Positions 37,327-44,949 of a stretch of 64,000 nt of DNA are shown one piece after another. This DNA comes from Nautilia sp. PV-1. GTDB lineage: Bacteria > Campylobacterota > Campylobacteria > Campylobacterales > Nautiliaceae. The translations under genes and the position numbers were made by a program. The notes under the pieces are model-generated. The model was not told the DNA's origin and ran no database searches. It saw nothing but the letters and a program-made list of their open reading frames with translations. The DNA lies in NCBI RefSeq assembly GCF_004006315.1, contig NZ_CP026530.1, forward strand, positions 1,478,501 to 1,542,500, in the 5' to 3' direction. Position 1 is the first letter of the stretch. The number at the start of each line of letters is the position of its first letter.

Positions 37327-38185
37327 CCGCTTTTTCCCCTTCTTTTTCGAATGTAACTATTTCATAAGCATTTTCAGCCAGTACTTTTTTTGTAAGCAGG
37401 TGATTTAAATGATGCCCGCTCGCTTTTGCTTCATAACTACCGATAAAATTAGCCCCTAAAAGGCTCATATCTCCGATAGCGTCCAATATTTTATGTCTTA
37501 CAAACTCGTCTTCAAATCTTAAAGAATCGTTTAATATTTTTTTATCATCAAGAACAATCGCATTTTCAAGGCTGCCTCCAAGAGCCAGACCTATACTTCT
37601 TAAATACTGCACTTCTTTTAAAAATCCGAACGTTCTTGCTCTTGCAATTTCTTCAACGTAATTTTTGGTAGAAAAATTAAATTTATATTTCTGATTTCCG
37701 ATAACAGGATGGTCGAAATTTATTTCAAAATCGAAATCTATTTTTTCGTTAGGTTTGATTTTTGCAAATTTTTCACCGTCTGTTATTTCAACTTCTTTTG
37801 TTATTCTCATAAACTGCTTAGGAGCGTCTAAATCTTTAACTCCCGCTTCTTCTATCATCATAACAAAACTCACGGCGCTTCCGTCCATAATAGGAACTTC
37901 GTCATTATCCACCACGATTCTTAAATTGTCTATCCCGAAAGCGTAAACGGCGCTCATTAAATGTTCGATAGTTGAAACTACGGCGCCTTCGCTGCCTATT
38001 ACCGTAGCCATTTTGGTATCAACGACATATTCCGGCTTTAAAGGTATACTAACCCCTTTGTCGCTTCTGTAAAAAACTATACCGCTGTTTTCACCCATCG
38101 GTTCAAGTCTGAGTTTGACAGGCACTCCTTTGTGCAAACCTATACCTATGGCTTCTACGGCTCTTTTGATTGTTCTTTGTTTCAT
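37307..38185 (-). CDS. lpxC: UDP-3-O-acyl-N-acetylglucosamine deacetylase
   Basis: Zinc deacetylase, committed step of lipid A synthesis, confirming a Gram-negative outer membrane. Zinc ligands: H75 in STIEHLMSA, then HKILDAIGDM (His and Asp), and the catalytic His in GHHLNHLL near 267. 292 residues, normal. Overlaps minC by four bases and tsaB by 20. Confidence 0.97.
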   Translation of the reverse strand: MKQRTIKRAVEAIGIGLHKGVPVKLRLEPMGENSGIVFYRSDKGVSIPLKPEYVVDTKMATVIGSEGAVVSTIEHLMSAVYAFGIDNLRIVVDNDEVPIMDGSAVSFVMMIEEAGVKDLDAPKQFMRITKEVEITDGEKFAKIKPNEKIDFDFEINFDHPVIGNQKYKFNFSTKNYVEEIARARTFGFLKEVQYLRSIGLALGGSLENAIVLDDKKILNDSLRFEDEFVRHKILDAIGDMSLLGANFIGSYEAKASGHHLNHLLTKKVLAENAYEIVTFEKEGEKAVAKAFS

Positions 38186-38709
38186 TCTAAAACCTTCTTC
38201 ATATTAACGGAAAATAAAGTTAGCTTATCAACGGTTCCGATATCGGCACCTTTGAATATAATCGTCCCCTTGACGTTTTTCTTAACGATTATATAATCGC
38301 CCTCGCAGACAACCCTGCCTTCACATTCGTCAAAAATTTCTATACTGCCGCTGCTGTATATCTTAGCCCCGGCATTTATTCTGTTTAAAAAGATTAAATT
38401 ATCTTCGCTTTTAATCTCTTCTCCGCTACGTATAATTTTATCATAAATAACGGTTTTGGATTTAATTTTTTTTACAATTTCTTTTTCTATCACTTTTATT
38501 TGAGGCGTTATTTCCTTTTCAGGAGTAAAACTATCCGAGTTGAGTATAAAAAAAGGAAGTTTTTTGTTTTTTAGAAACTCTTCTATTTCTTTATTATGAG
38601 ACTTTAATAAAAAATAGTGGTTTTTAACAAGCTCGTATTTACTTTCCACCACTTTTTTTAAATTGTCAAAATTATCTGCCTCAAAAACCCTTATAGTTTT
38701 CTGCCTCAA
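38182..38709 (-). CDS. minC: Septum site-determining protein MinC
   Basis: FtsZ inhibitor that keeps division at mid-cell, working with MinD. 175 residues: a short divergent N domain and the clear C-terminal beta-helix (SGEEIKSEDNLIFLNRINAGAKIYSSGSIEIF). TTG start with AGGAG upstream. minD is not in the window. Located between the M23 peptidase and lpxC as in relatives. Confidence 0.85.
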   Translation of the reverse strand: MRQKTIRVFEADNFDNLKKVVESKYELVKNHYFLLKSHNKEIEEFLKNKKLPFFILNSDSFTPEKEITPQIKVIEKEIVKKIKSKTVIYDKIIRSGEEIKSEDNLIFLNRINAGAKIYSSGSIEIFDECEGRVVCEGDYIIVKKNVKGTIIFKGADIGTVDKLTLFSVNMKKVLE

Positions 38710-38727
38710 AATTTTTCTCCTCTAAAA

Positions 38728-40056
38728 TTATTTGTTTATAATTTTTTTAGCTCCGTTAATCACATCTGTAATATTTAATCTTATCCAATTAGGGTCTATC
38801 CATTCAAAAGGGTTCACCGCATAACCCTGAACATAAACACCGAAATGCAGATGATCTCCGAATACCGCTCCGGTTGCTCCCGTTCTGGCTATTACCTGAC
38901 CTCTGCTTACGCTGTCCCCGACTTTTACGTTGTAAACAGACGTATGGGCGTATAATGTATAAAGTCCGAGCTGATGGTATACGATTAAAACATTACCGTA
39001 AATTCCCAGATATTTTTCCGCAGTGACTTTTCCGTAATTGCTTGAATATATTTTGGCTCTTTTTATCTTAGCAAGATCTATTCCCTTATGAATAGCAAAA
39101 GATATTTTTTTACCTTTATAGTAATATGATCTTTTTTCTCCAAAGTACGCTCTTACGGCGCTTCCAGGCAACGGATTGAATCTGGCTATTGAAAATCCGT
39201 TTATTTTGTTTTCATAAACTTTTGATGTAATGTTATGAATTTCCGTTTCATTCATTTTTCTTACAGTTTCATTTATTTTTTTAAAAATAGCAACAGGATC
39301 GTTAGGAATTGAAAGATTCATTTTTTCCAAAACTCTTTTTGCCACCGTATTTATAAATCTGTCGCTGATAGTTATTTTTGATTTAGGATATTTATACGTT
39401 CTCCAGTAATATGGAATATGTTCTTTTACCACATTTCCGGCTTTATCTTCAGCAACAAGTTCCGCGTCAAATGTTTTTTCATATACAGGCCATGCTATAA
39501 TCGCCGCATAATAATCTTTTTTTACAAACGGTGTTAGTTTAAATTTATATTTACCGTCTACCAAAATATACGTATATTTCAGGTTTTTATCTGCCACTTT
39601 AACTACGGCAGCCGCGCTTCCTCCGTTTCCGATAGCATATGAATTGTTAATAATCTCCGTCATAGGGGGAGTTGTATCAACCTGAAGCGTAATGCTTTTT
39701 TTCGCTTCGTTACCCGCAAAAAAATGCCATTTTGAATTATCAACAGCCACAACGTTTATTTTAATTTCTTTTGCGTTTGTCTCAGGAAGCTTAATATTTA
39801 AAACAACCTCTTTACCCATAGAAGGATTCGTAAGAGTCGCAAGCTCGCTTACATTACCGCCGGCTATCATGGTTACACGGTAATATTTTATACCCGAAGC
39901 ATCATCCAATATTATTTTTAAAGGTTTTTTCAGATTGGTATATCCGTTGCTTTCTATTTTAATGGTAGGCGGAACTTTTTCAAACATAGGTGAAAAATAA
40001 ACAAATCCGGCTCCGCCCGCGATTAAAAGTAAAATCAAAATCCATAATTTTTTCAT
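38728..40056 (-). CDS. Membrane-anchored M23 (LytM) peptidase
   Basis: Periplasmic murein endopeptidase of 442 residues. I start it at the ATG at 40056, which has AAGGACGG upstream, instead of a TTG six codons earlier. N-terminal anchor (KLWILILLLIAGGAGFVYF), two Ig-like or beta-rich regions, and a C-terminal LytM domain with zinc motif HKGIDL near 340 and HLHF near 404. Both zinc motifs are intact, so it should be active. Probably a cell-shape or division hydrolase given minC next door. Confidence 0.92.
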   Translation of the reverse strand: MKKLWILILLLIAGGAGFVYFSPMFEKVPPTIKIESNGYTNLKKPLKIILDDASGIKYYRVTMIAGGNVSELATLTNPSMGKEVVLNIKLPETNAKEIKINVVAVDNSKWHFFAGNEAKKSITLQVDTTPPMTEIINNSYAIGNGGSAAAVVKVADKNLKYTYILVDGKYKFKLTPFVKKDYYAAIIAWPVYEKTFDAELVAEDKAGNVVKEHIPYYWRTYKYPKSKITISDRFINTVAKRVLEKMNLSIPNDPVAIFKKINETVRKMNETEIHNITSKVYENKINGFSIARFNPLPGSAVRAYFGEKRSYYYKGKKISFAIHKGIDLAKIKRAKIYSSNYGKVTAEKYLGIYGNVLIVYHQLGLYTLYAHTSVYNVKVGDSVSRGQVIARTGATGAVFGDHLHFGVYVQGYAVNPFEWIDPNWIRLNITDVINGAKKIINK

Positions 40057-40111
40057 AACCGTCCTTTTTAACAAAATTGTACATAAGAGTGGTTAATTTG
40101 AGGTTAATACC

Positions 40112-41059
40112 TTAAACTATCTCTTTTAAATCTTCTTTTAAAATATTTTTTACTTTTTCAAAATCAAATTCATCTCTTATTGTGGCTCCCGCGGCCCTGA
40201 TATGTCCGCCTCCGCCGTGTTTAACTGCCACTTTGCTGACATCGGCGTAATTTTTGCTTCTTAAAGACACTTTTATACCTTCATCATCTTCTCTTAACAT
40301 ACATGCAACCTCAACAGGCGCCAAAGCCCTGACACTGTTGACTATCGTATCGGTATCGTCTTTAATGGCCCCGGTTATTTCCATCATCTCTTTAGTAACT
40401 TCTACAAATGCGACTTTCCCGTCGCAGCACAGTTCTATCGTTTCATAAGCTTTTGCCAGAAGCCTCAGGCGTGAGAGTCTGTCTCTTTGGAAAAGCATTT
40501 TAGCTACGTAATCGGGCTCGGCTCCGCATCTTACAAGATCGGCCGCACATTCAAACACCCTGTCGTTTACGCTTTCATACTGAAAACTCCCCGTATCAGT
40601 CACAAGAGCGGTATATATGCAAAGTGCGCTGTCTTTGTCTATTTCAATGCCGTTTGCTTTTAAAATATCATATACAACCTGTGAAGTCGAAGCATAATCA
40701 GGTTCTATCAAGTTTATATCACCGTATTTTGTATTTGATACATGATGGTCGATATTTATTAAAAAAGAAGGTTTTTCTTCGAGTCCCAGTCTGTCAAAAC
40801 TGCCGCAGTCAAAAGAAATTGTAAGATCTATTTTTTTAGGCAGATTATTGGTTACTTTATTGAAATTCGGCAGAAAATCCAGATACTGGGGCAGAGGTTT
40901 TGTTGCGTTGAATACAGTCACTTTTTTACCCATTTTTTTAAGAACGGGATATAAACTGAGCGAACTTCCAAGTGCGTCGCCGTCCGGATTTATATGTGCT
41001 ATAAGCATTATATTATCGGCTTTTTCTATTTCTTTCCATATCTGTTTATATATATCCAT
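40112..41059 (-). CDS. DHH/DHHA1 phosphoesterase (NrnA-like)
   Basis: 315 residues. DHH motifs: HINPDGDALGS near 21-31, DCGSFDR near 108, IDHHVSN near 125; the C-terminal DHHA1 motif GGGGHIRAAG near 280. NrnA-type enzymes degrade nano-RNA and pAp or hydrolyse pGpG from c-di-GMP, which would fit the other c-di-GMP genes here. Substrate is inference. Confidence 0.9.
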   Translation of the reverse strand: MDIYKQIWKEIEKADNIMLIAHINPDGDALGSSLSLYPVLKKMGKKVTVFNATKPLPQYLDFLPNFNKVTNNLPKKIDLTISFDCGSFDRLGLEEKPSFLINIDHHVSNTKYGDINLIEPDYASTSQVVYDILKANGIEIDKDSALCIYTALVTDTGSFQYESVNDRVFECAADLVRCGAEPDYVAKMLFQRDRLSRLRLLAKAYETIELCCDGKVAFVEVTKEMMEITGAIKDDTDTIVNSVRALAPVEVACMLREDDEGIKVSLRSKNYADVSKVAVKHGGGGHIRAAGATIRDEFDFEKVKNILKEDLKEIV

Positions 41060-41103
41060 TATAAAGCCTTTTTGTTGAAATTATAGCATTTATAACCGCG
41101 GAT

Positions 41104-41187
41104 GGTTATTAAAGTTACTGAGCTATTTGAAGTAACTGGTATATTGGTAAATTAATATATTAATATATTTGTAGGTAAATGTTTGCT
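41104..41187 (+). repeat. Degenerate heptamer array upstream of the DHH gene
   Basis: Recurrences of GGTTATT (41104), GGTAAAT (41146) and GGTAAAT (41174) fall exactly 42 and 28 bases apart, multiples of seven, in AT-rich DNA between the DHH gene and flhB. The units between them are degenerate. Confidence 0.5.
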
Positions 41188-41191
41188 TACC

Positions 41192-41204
41192 AGAGTCTGG
41201 CACT
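41192..41204 (-). repeat. Dispersed 13-bp imperfect palindrome, copy 3
   Basis: Reads AGTGCCAGACTCT on the minus strand. Same family as 1699, 1803 and 44896; here it follows the heptamer array. Confidence 0.4.
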
Positions 41205-41226
41205 ATCTCAATTCTCTCTTCACTCA

Positions 41227-41244
41227 AAAAGTCTTACGACTTTT
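41227..41244 (-). terminator. Hairpin after flhB, possible terminator
   Basis: AAAAGTC/GACTTTT stem with a 4-base loop, 46 bp beyond the flhB stop; on the minus strand the right arm ends in five T. Confidence 0.4.
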
Positions 41245-41262
41245 CAGGGACCCCGCTTTTTT

Positions 41263-41290
41263 AATTCTCAATTCTCAATTGTCCATTGAT
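41263..41290 (-). repeat. Heptamer array touching the flhB stop codon
   Basis: Plus-strand units AATTCTC, AATTCTC, AATTGTC, CATTGAT end on the first base of the flhB stop codon. Resembles the array at 51846. With 41104 and 41192 it fills most of the 230-bp gap at 41060-41289; no gene is seen there. Confidence 0.65.
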
Positions 41291-42345
41291 TAAACCTTCC
41301 CTTTTGCCTTATAAACAAACGCCAACACTTCCGCAACGGCTTTATAAAGTTTTTGAGGTATAAGTTCGTCAATTTCGACGAGTTTGTATAGTTCCCTTGC
41401 CAACGGCGGGTTTTCGACAATCATTATATCATGTTCCCTGGCTATTTCTTTTATTTTTATAGCCAGATTGTCTACGCCTTTTGCTATTACCCTAGGTGCT
41501 TCGTCTTTGGTTTTGTCGTACCTTATAGCTACGGCGTAATGCGTCGGGTTTGTGATGACGACATCGGCTTTGGGTACTTCGCTCATCATTCTTTTTTTAG
41601 CCATTTCTCTTTGAAGCTGTCTTATTTTGGCTTTTATTTCCGGATTACCTTCGGTTTGTTTATATTCGTCTTTTATTTCCTGCTTGCTCATACGCAGAGA
41701 TTTTTTATACGTATATCTCTGATATATAAAATCAATAGTGGCAAACACCAGAAAAACGGCAAGCATGGCAAATACTATAACCATAGCTTTTTCTTCAAAC
41801 CATTTCAGCTGTTCAAAAAAACTCATAAGCTCCAGTTTCGGTATTTCGTTTAAAAACTTCATAAACAGCCAGCCGCCAACGATAAAAGCCACCGCAACCT
41901 TTAGTGTCATTTTAACGCCTTCTACAAGTGTTTTGACAGAAAACAGCCTTTTTATTCCTTTTATCGGATTAATTTTGTCAAAAGAAGGCGTAATCGGTTT
42001 TGTAGTAAACAAAAATCCGAACTGCATGACGTTTCCGAGTATTCCGGCCAAAACTACCGCACCGAAAAGCGGAGCCATTAAAATAAAAAAATTCAAAACG
42101 GAATTAATCATAATTTCAAACACCAGGTTTTTGGTAAGCTCCACTCCCTCAAAAGAAGTATAATACCTGTAAAACCTCTCAAGGTAAAACGTAATATATT
42201 TAAGATAAAATATTATTACTATAATTGCCACAAACAGAACGATAAAACCGCTTGTTTCCATTGATTTAGGGACATTGCCCTCTTTTCTTGCATCTTCAAT
42301 TTTCTTGGGGGTGGGCTCTTCGGTTTTTTCTAAATCGTCAGCCAT
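41290..42345 (-). CDS. flhB: Flagellar type III export protein FlhB
   Basis: Export-gate switch protein of 351 residues. Four N-terminal membrane segments (about 30-205) and a cytoplasmic domain with the self-cleaving NPTH motif near 265-268 (VVITNPTHYAVAIRYD). Shows the organism is flagellated. AAGGGA upstream. It overlaps the preceding permease gene by 8 bp, so it is transcribed with it rather than with other flagellar genes. Confidence 0.96.
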   Translation of the reverse strand: MADDLEKTEEPTPKKIEDARKEGNVPKSMETSGFIVLFVAIIVIIFYLKYITFYLERFYRYYTSFEGVELTKNLVFEIMINSVLNFFILMAPLFGAVVLAGILGNVMQFGFLFTTKPITPSFDKINPIKGIKRLFSVKTLVEGVKMTLKVAVAFIVGGWLFMKFLNEIPKLELMSFFEQLKWFEEKAMVIVFAMLAVFLVFATIDFIYQRYTYKKSLRMSKQEIKDEYKQTEGNPEIKAKIRQLQREMAKKRMMSEVPKADVVITNPTHYAVAIRYDKTKDEAPRVIAKGVDNLAIKIKEIAREHDIMIVENPPLARELYKLVEIDELIPQKLYKAVAEVLAFVYKAKGKV

Positions 42346-43645
42346 TCATTCCCTTTCTCAAATCTTCATCAAGAATACTTTGCATTTTTTCACCCAGTCT
42401 GTAATAAATAAAACTGAACAGTATAACAAACACTATTACAAGAGCGCTGCTTACCAGACTTTCCGGCGAATTGTAAAAATTATATCCAATCAAAACTGCC
42501 GCGGCAATAAAACAAGATAAAGTACCTATAAAAGGAACGACAAAATTTGATTTTGTTATTTTTCGTAATTTCAGATTTGCATAATTAACAAGACCGAATA
42601 TGATTAAAAATCCGAAACTTCCAGCAACTGATATATTCTCAACGTTAAACGATATCGCGAATATAACAGAAAGCAGTCCTAAAATTATCATTCCCTCATA
42701 TCCGGCTTTTACCTTTTTGGCAAATTCGCTGGGAAGCTCTCCAAGTTTCGCTACCAGATACCCAACTCTTCCCCCTCCGTATAGCGTTGCGTTTATTGCG
42801 CTTGCCGTAGAAAGCAGAGCGGCTGCCGAAATGACAATAAAGCCCGCCTGACCGAAAAACGGCTTGGTAGCTATGGCTAATACGTAATCCTGGGCTTTTT
42901 TTGCCTCTTCAAAACTTACGTTTCCGACTGTAACTATCGCGATAGTCACATACAAAAATATTACAAACAAAACAGCGCTGTAATAAGCTCTTGGCAGAGT
43001 TTTTTCAGGATTTTCAACGTCTTTTGCCGTGTTTGCTATCAGTTCAAACCCTTCGTAAGCCAAAAATATTATCAGCCCCCCGGTAATTATTTTAATACCG
43101 CTTTCCCAGTATTCGGGTGAGAGTCTGTGAAAATCGGCGGTAAATATACCGACCGCTACAAACACCAAAAGAATCGTAACTTTTATAAACACCATTAAAT
43201 CTTCAGCTTTTCCCGTTAAAAAAGCTCCCATTAAATTTATAAGTACAAAAATTCCTATAACGCTGCTCGCCATAAGTTTATGAAACCACAGCACCTCTTT
43301 GCCCATAAAAAGAGCGCTCGCATAGCTTCCGAACGCATACGCATAGAGGCTGAGCATAATCACATAACTCATCAGCAGCAGATTGTTTATAACCGATGAA
43401 AAAAGATTATTTCCAAACGCCTGAACTATAAATTCTATACTTCCGCCTTCGCTCGGATAGGCAATTGAGAGTTTTACATATGAATATGAAGTAATCAGGG
43501 CAATAATCCCTGCAACCAAAAAAGCAATCGGAGCCGCACCTTTTGCCAAATCAATCGTAAGTCCCAAAACGGCAAAAATACCGCCTCCAACCATTCCGCC
43601 GACACCGATGCTGAACGCTTCTAAAAAACCTATCTTTTTTCTCAT
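42338..43645 (-). CDS. APC-family amino acid permease
   Basis: 435-residue transporter with about 12 hydrophobic segments. The first helix carries GVGGMVGGGIFAVLG, the Gly-rich substrate/Na site of APC carriers, and EGFELIANTAKDVENPEKTLPRA is the loop signature of the family. Substrate unknown, likely an amino acid or amine. AAGGAT box. Divergent from bioD across a 61-bp region holding a palindrome. Confidence 0.9.
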   Translation of the reverse strand: MRKKIGFLEAFSIGVGGMVGGGIFAVLGLTIDLAKGAAPIAFLVAGIIALITSYSYVKLSIAYPSEGGSIEFIVQAFGNNLFSSVINNLLLMSYVIMLSLYAYAFGSYASALFMGKEVLWFHKLMASSVIGIFVLINLMGAFLTGKAEDLMVFIKVTILLVFVAVGIFTADFHRLSPEYWESGIKIITGGLIIFLAYEGFELIANTAKDVENPEKTLPRAYYSAVLFVIFLYVTIAIVTVGNVSFEEAKKAQDYVLAIATKPFFGQAGFIVISAAALLSTASAINATLYGGGRVGYLVAKLGELPSEFAKKVKAGYEGMIILGLLSVIFAISFNVENISVAGSFGFLIIFGLVNYANLKLRKITKSNFVVPFIGTLSCFIAAAVLIGYNFYNSPESLVSSALVIVFVILFSFIYYRLGEKMQSILDEDLRKGMNG

Positions 43646-43669
43646 TTGAATCCTTCCGTATAAAACCTC

Positions 43670-43688
43670 TGTTATAATTATTATAACA
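43670..43688. promoter_or_regulatory. 19-bp palindrome with divergent -10 elements between the permease gene and bioD
   Basis: TGTTATAAT-T-ATTATAACA is a perfect inverted repeat with one central base. Each arm contains TATAAT, one for each direction, so the two promoters face each other on one symmetrical site. Confidence 0.6.
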
Positions 43689-43706
43689 CTTTTTTATTAA
43701 AGGCAG

Positions 43707-44333
43707 ATGATGAATATTTTTATTTCCGCAAACAACACAGGTAAAGGAAAAACACATTCCACACTTTTACTAATGGAATATTTAGCTCAAAAAGGGTATA
43801 AAATAGGCGTAATGAAACCCATAGAAACAGGAGTTGAAAATTTTCCTCAAGACGGGCTAAAACTGTTTGAAAAAGCAAAGGAGCTTAATCCGTTACTTAA
43901 TGCGCTTACAATAGATGATATAGTTCCCGTTCAGCATACTCTGCCTGCGGCCCCTATTGTCAGCGGTAAAGTCGATTTCGACAAAATAAAAAAAGCCTAC
44001 GATAAAATAAACCCGTTATGCGACATACTGCTTATAGAAGGCGCGGGCGGAGTGCTTGTGCCTGTAACCGACAGCTTTAAAATGATAGATTTTTTAAGTT
44101 TTTTTAATGCGAAACTTTTACTGGTAATAGGCTCAAATCTCGGAATGATTAACGATTTTCTTCTTAATAAGCACTATCTGGAGACAACCAACATAAACTA
44201 TACATATGCGGTAAATCTTTTTGATGAAAATGAGTATTTTAAAATATCGCATCCGTTTATGAAAAGGTATGATCCCTTATTTATACAAAAAGATTTAGAT
44301 AAAATAACACAGCAGTTACTGAAAAAAAATTAA
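43707..44333 (+). CDS. bioD: Dethiobiotin synthetase
   Basis: ATP-dependent closure of the ureido ring in biotin synthesis. 208 residues. The P-loop is present in ISANNTGKGKTHST (6-19), GVMKPIETGV near 35, and EGAGGVLVPV near 110-120. No other bio gene is visible in the window. An ATG three bases downstream (43710) is an alternative start. Confidence 0.9.
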   Translation: MMNIFISANNTGKGKTHSTLLLMEYLAQKGYKIGVMKPIETGVENFPQDGLKLFEKAKELNPLLNALTIDDIVPVQHTLPAAPIVSGKVDFDKIKKAYDKINPLCDILLIEGAGGVLVPVTDSFKMIDFLSFFNAKLLLVIGSNLGMINDFLLNKHYLETTNINYTYAVNLFDENEYFKISHPFMKRYDPLFIQKDLDKITQQLLKKN

Positions 44334-44358
44334 ATATAATTTTATATAGGAGAAAAAA

Positions 44359-44754
44359 ATGGAAACTCAAGAATTAAATACCCATTTAAAATTTAATAAA
44401 AAATTCGGACAGTTAATTGAAATAGGTGAAGAAAGCGCAAAAGTCAGACTGGAAGCGACTGAAGATATGGCTGTTGACGAAGAAGGTCTTATACACGGAG
44501 GTTTTACATTCGGAGCGGCTGATTTTTGCGCGATGGCGACAGTTAACGATCCTTTTGTAGTGCTTGTAAGAAGTCAATGCGAATTTATGGCTCCTGTAAA
44601 AGTCGGAGACGTAGTGGAATTTGTAAGTGAAGTTATTATGAAAGAAAAAAGAAAAGAAGAGATAAAAGTCGTAGGAACCATAAACGAAATAAAAGTTTTT
44701 GAAGGTATTTTCAGCTGTGTCAAACTTGATAAACACGTACTGAAAAAAAAATAA
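44359..44754 (+). CDS. Hotdog-fold thioesterase
   Basis: 131-residue PaaI-like hotdog protein. The central helix EGLIHGGFTFGAADFCAMATV (about 43-63) has the usual GG before the helix and an acidic residue (D57) at the catalytic position of acyl-CoA thioesterases. TAGGAG precedes the ATG. Likely hydrolyses an acyl-CoA; substrate unknown. Co-directional with bioD, 25 bp apart. Confidence 0.85.
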   Translation: METQELNTHLKFNKKFGQLIEIGEESAKVRLEATEDMAVDEEGLIHGGFTFGAADFCAMATVNDPFVVLVRSQCEFMAPVKVGDVVEFVSEVIMKEKRKEEIKVVGTINEIKVFEGIFSCVKLDKHVLKKK

Positions 44755-44895
44755 TCCCGCTCCTTAATTTTTACTCTTTTTTCTTAATAAAGCACATATA
44801 CTTTATTATATATATATGCTAATCATAATAAATCTTAATTTTAAAAACATAAATAAAGCTAAATGATACACTGTACACAATATTCAAAATTAAAT

Positions 44896-44908
44896 AGTGA
44901 CAGACACT
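44896..44908 (+). repeat. Dispersed 13-bp imperfect palindrome, copy 4
   Basis: AGTGACAGACACT, in the 185-bp convergent gap between the hotdog gene and the DEAD helicase. The rest of the gap is AT-rich with an imperfect hairpin (about 44796-44820). Confidence 0.45.
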
Positions 44909-44919
44909 TTATATAGACA

Positions 44920-44949
44920 AAAAAGAGAAAAAGAAGTATTTATCTTCTT
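44920..44949 (-). terminator. Terminator of the DEAD-box helicase gene
   Basis: Minus-strand AAGAAG/CTTCTT stem with an ATAAATA loop spanning the stop codon, followed by a T-rich run. Confidence 0.6.

Noticed and set aside
40057-40074. TTG start for the M23 peptidase six codons upstream
   Set aside because: The ATG at 40056 has a strong ribosome-binding site and begins the membrane anchor.
44796-44820. Hairpin as terminator of the hotdog gene
   Set aside because: The arms are imperfect AT repeats with no T run; not called as a terminator.
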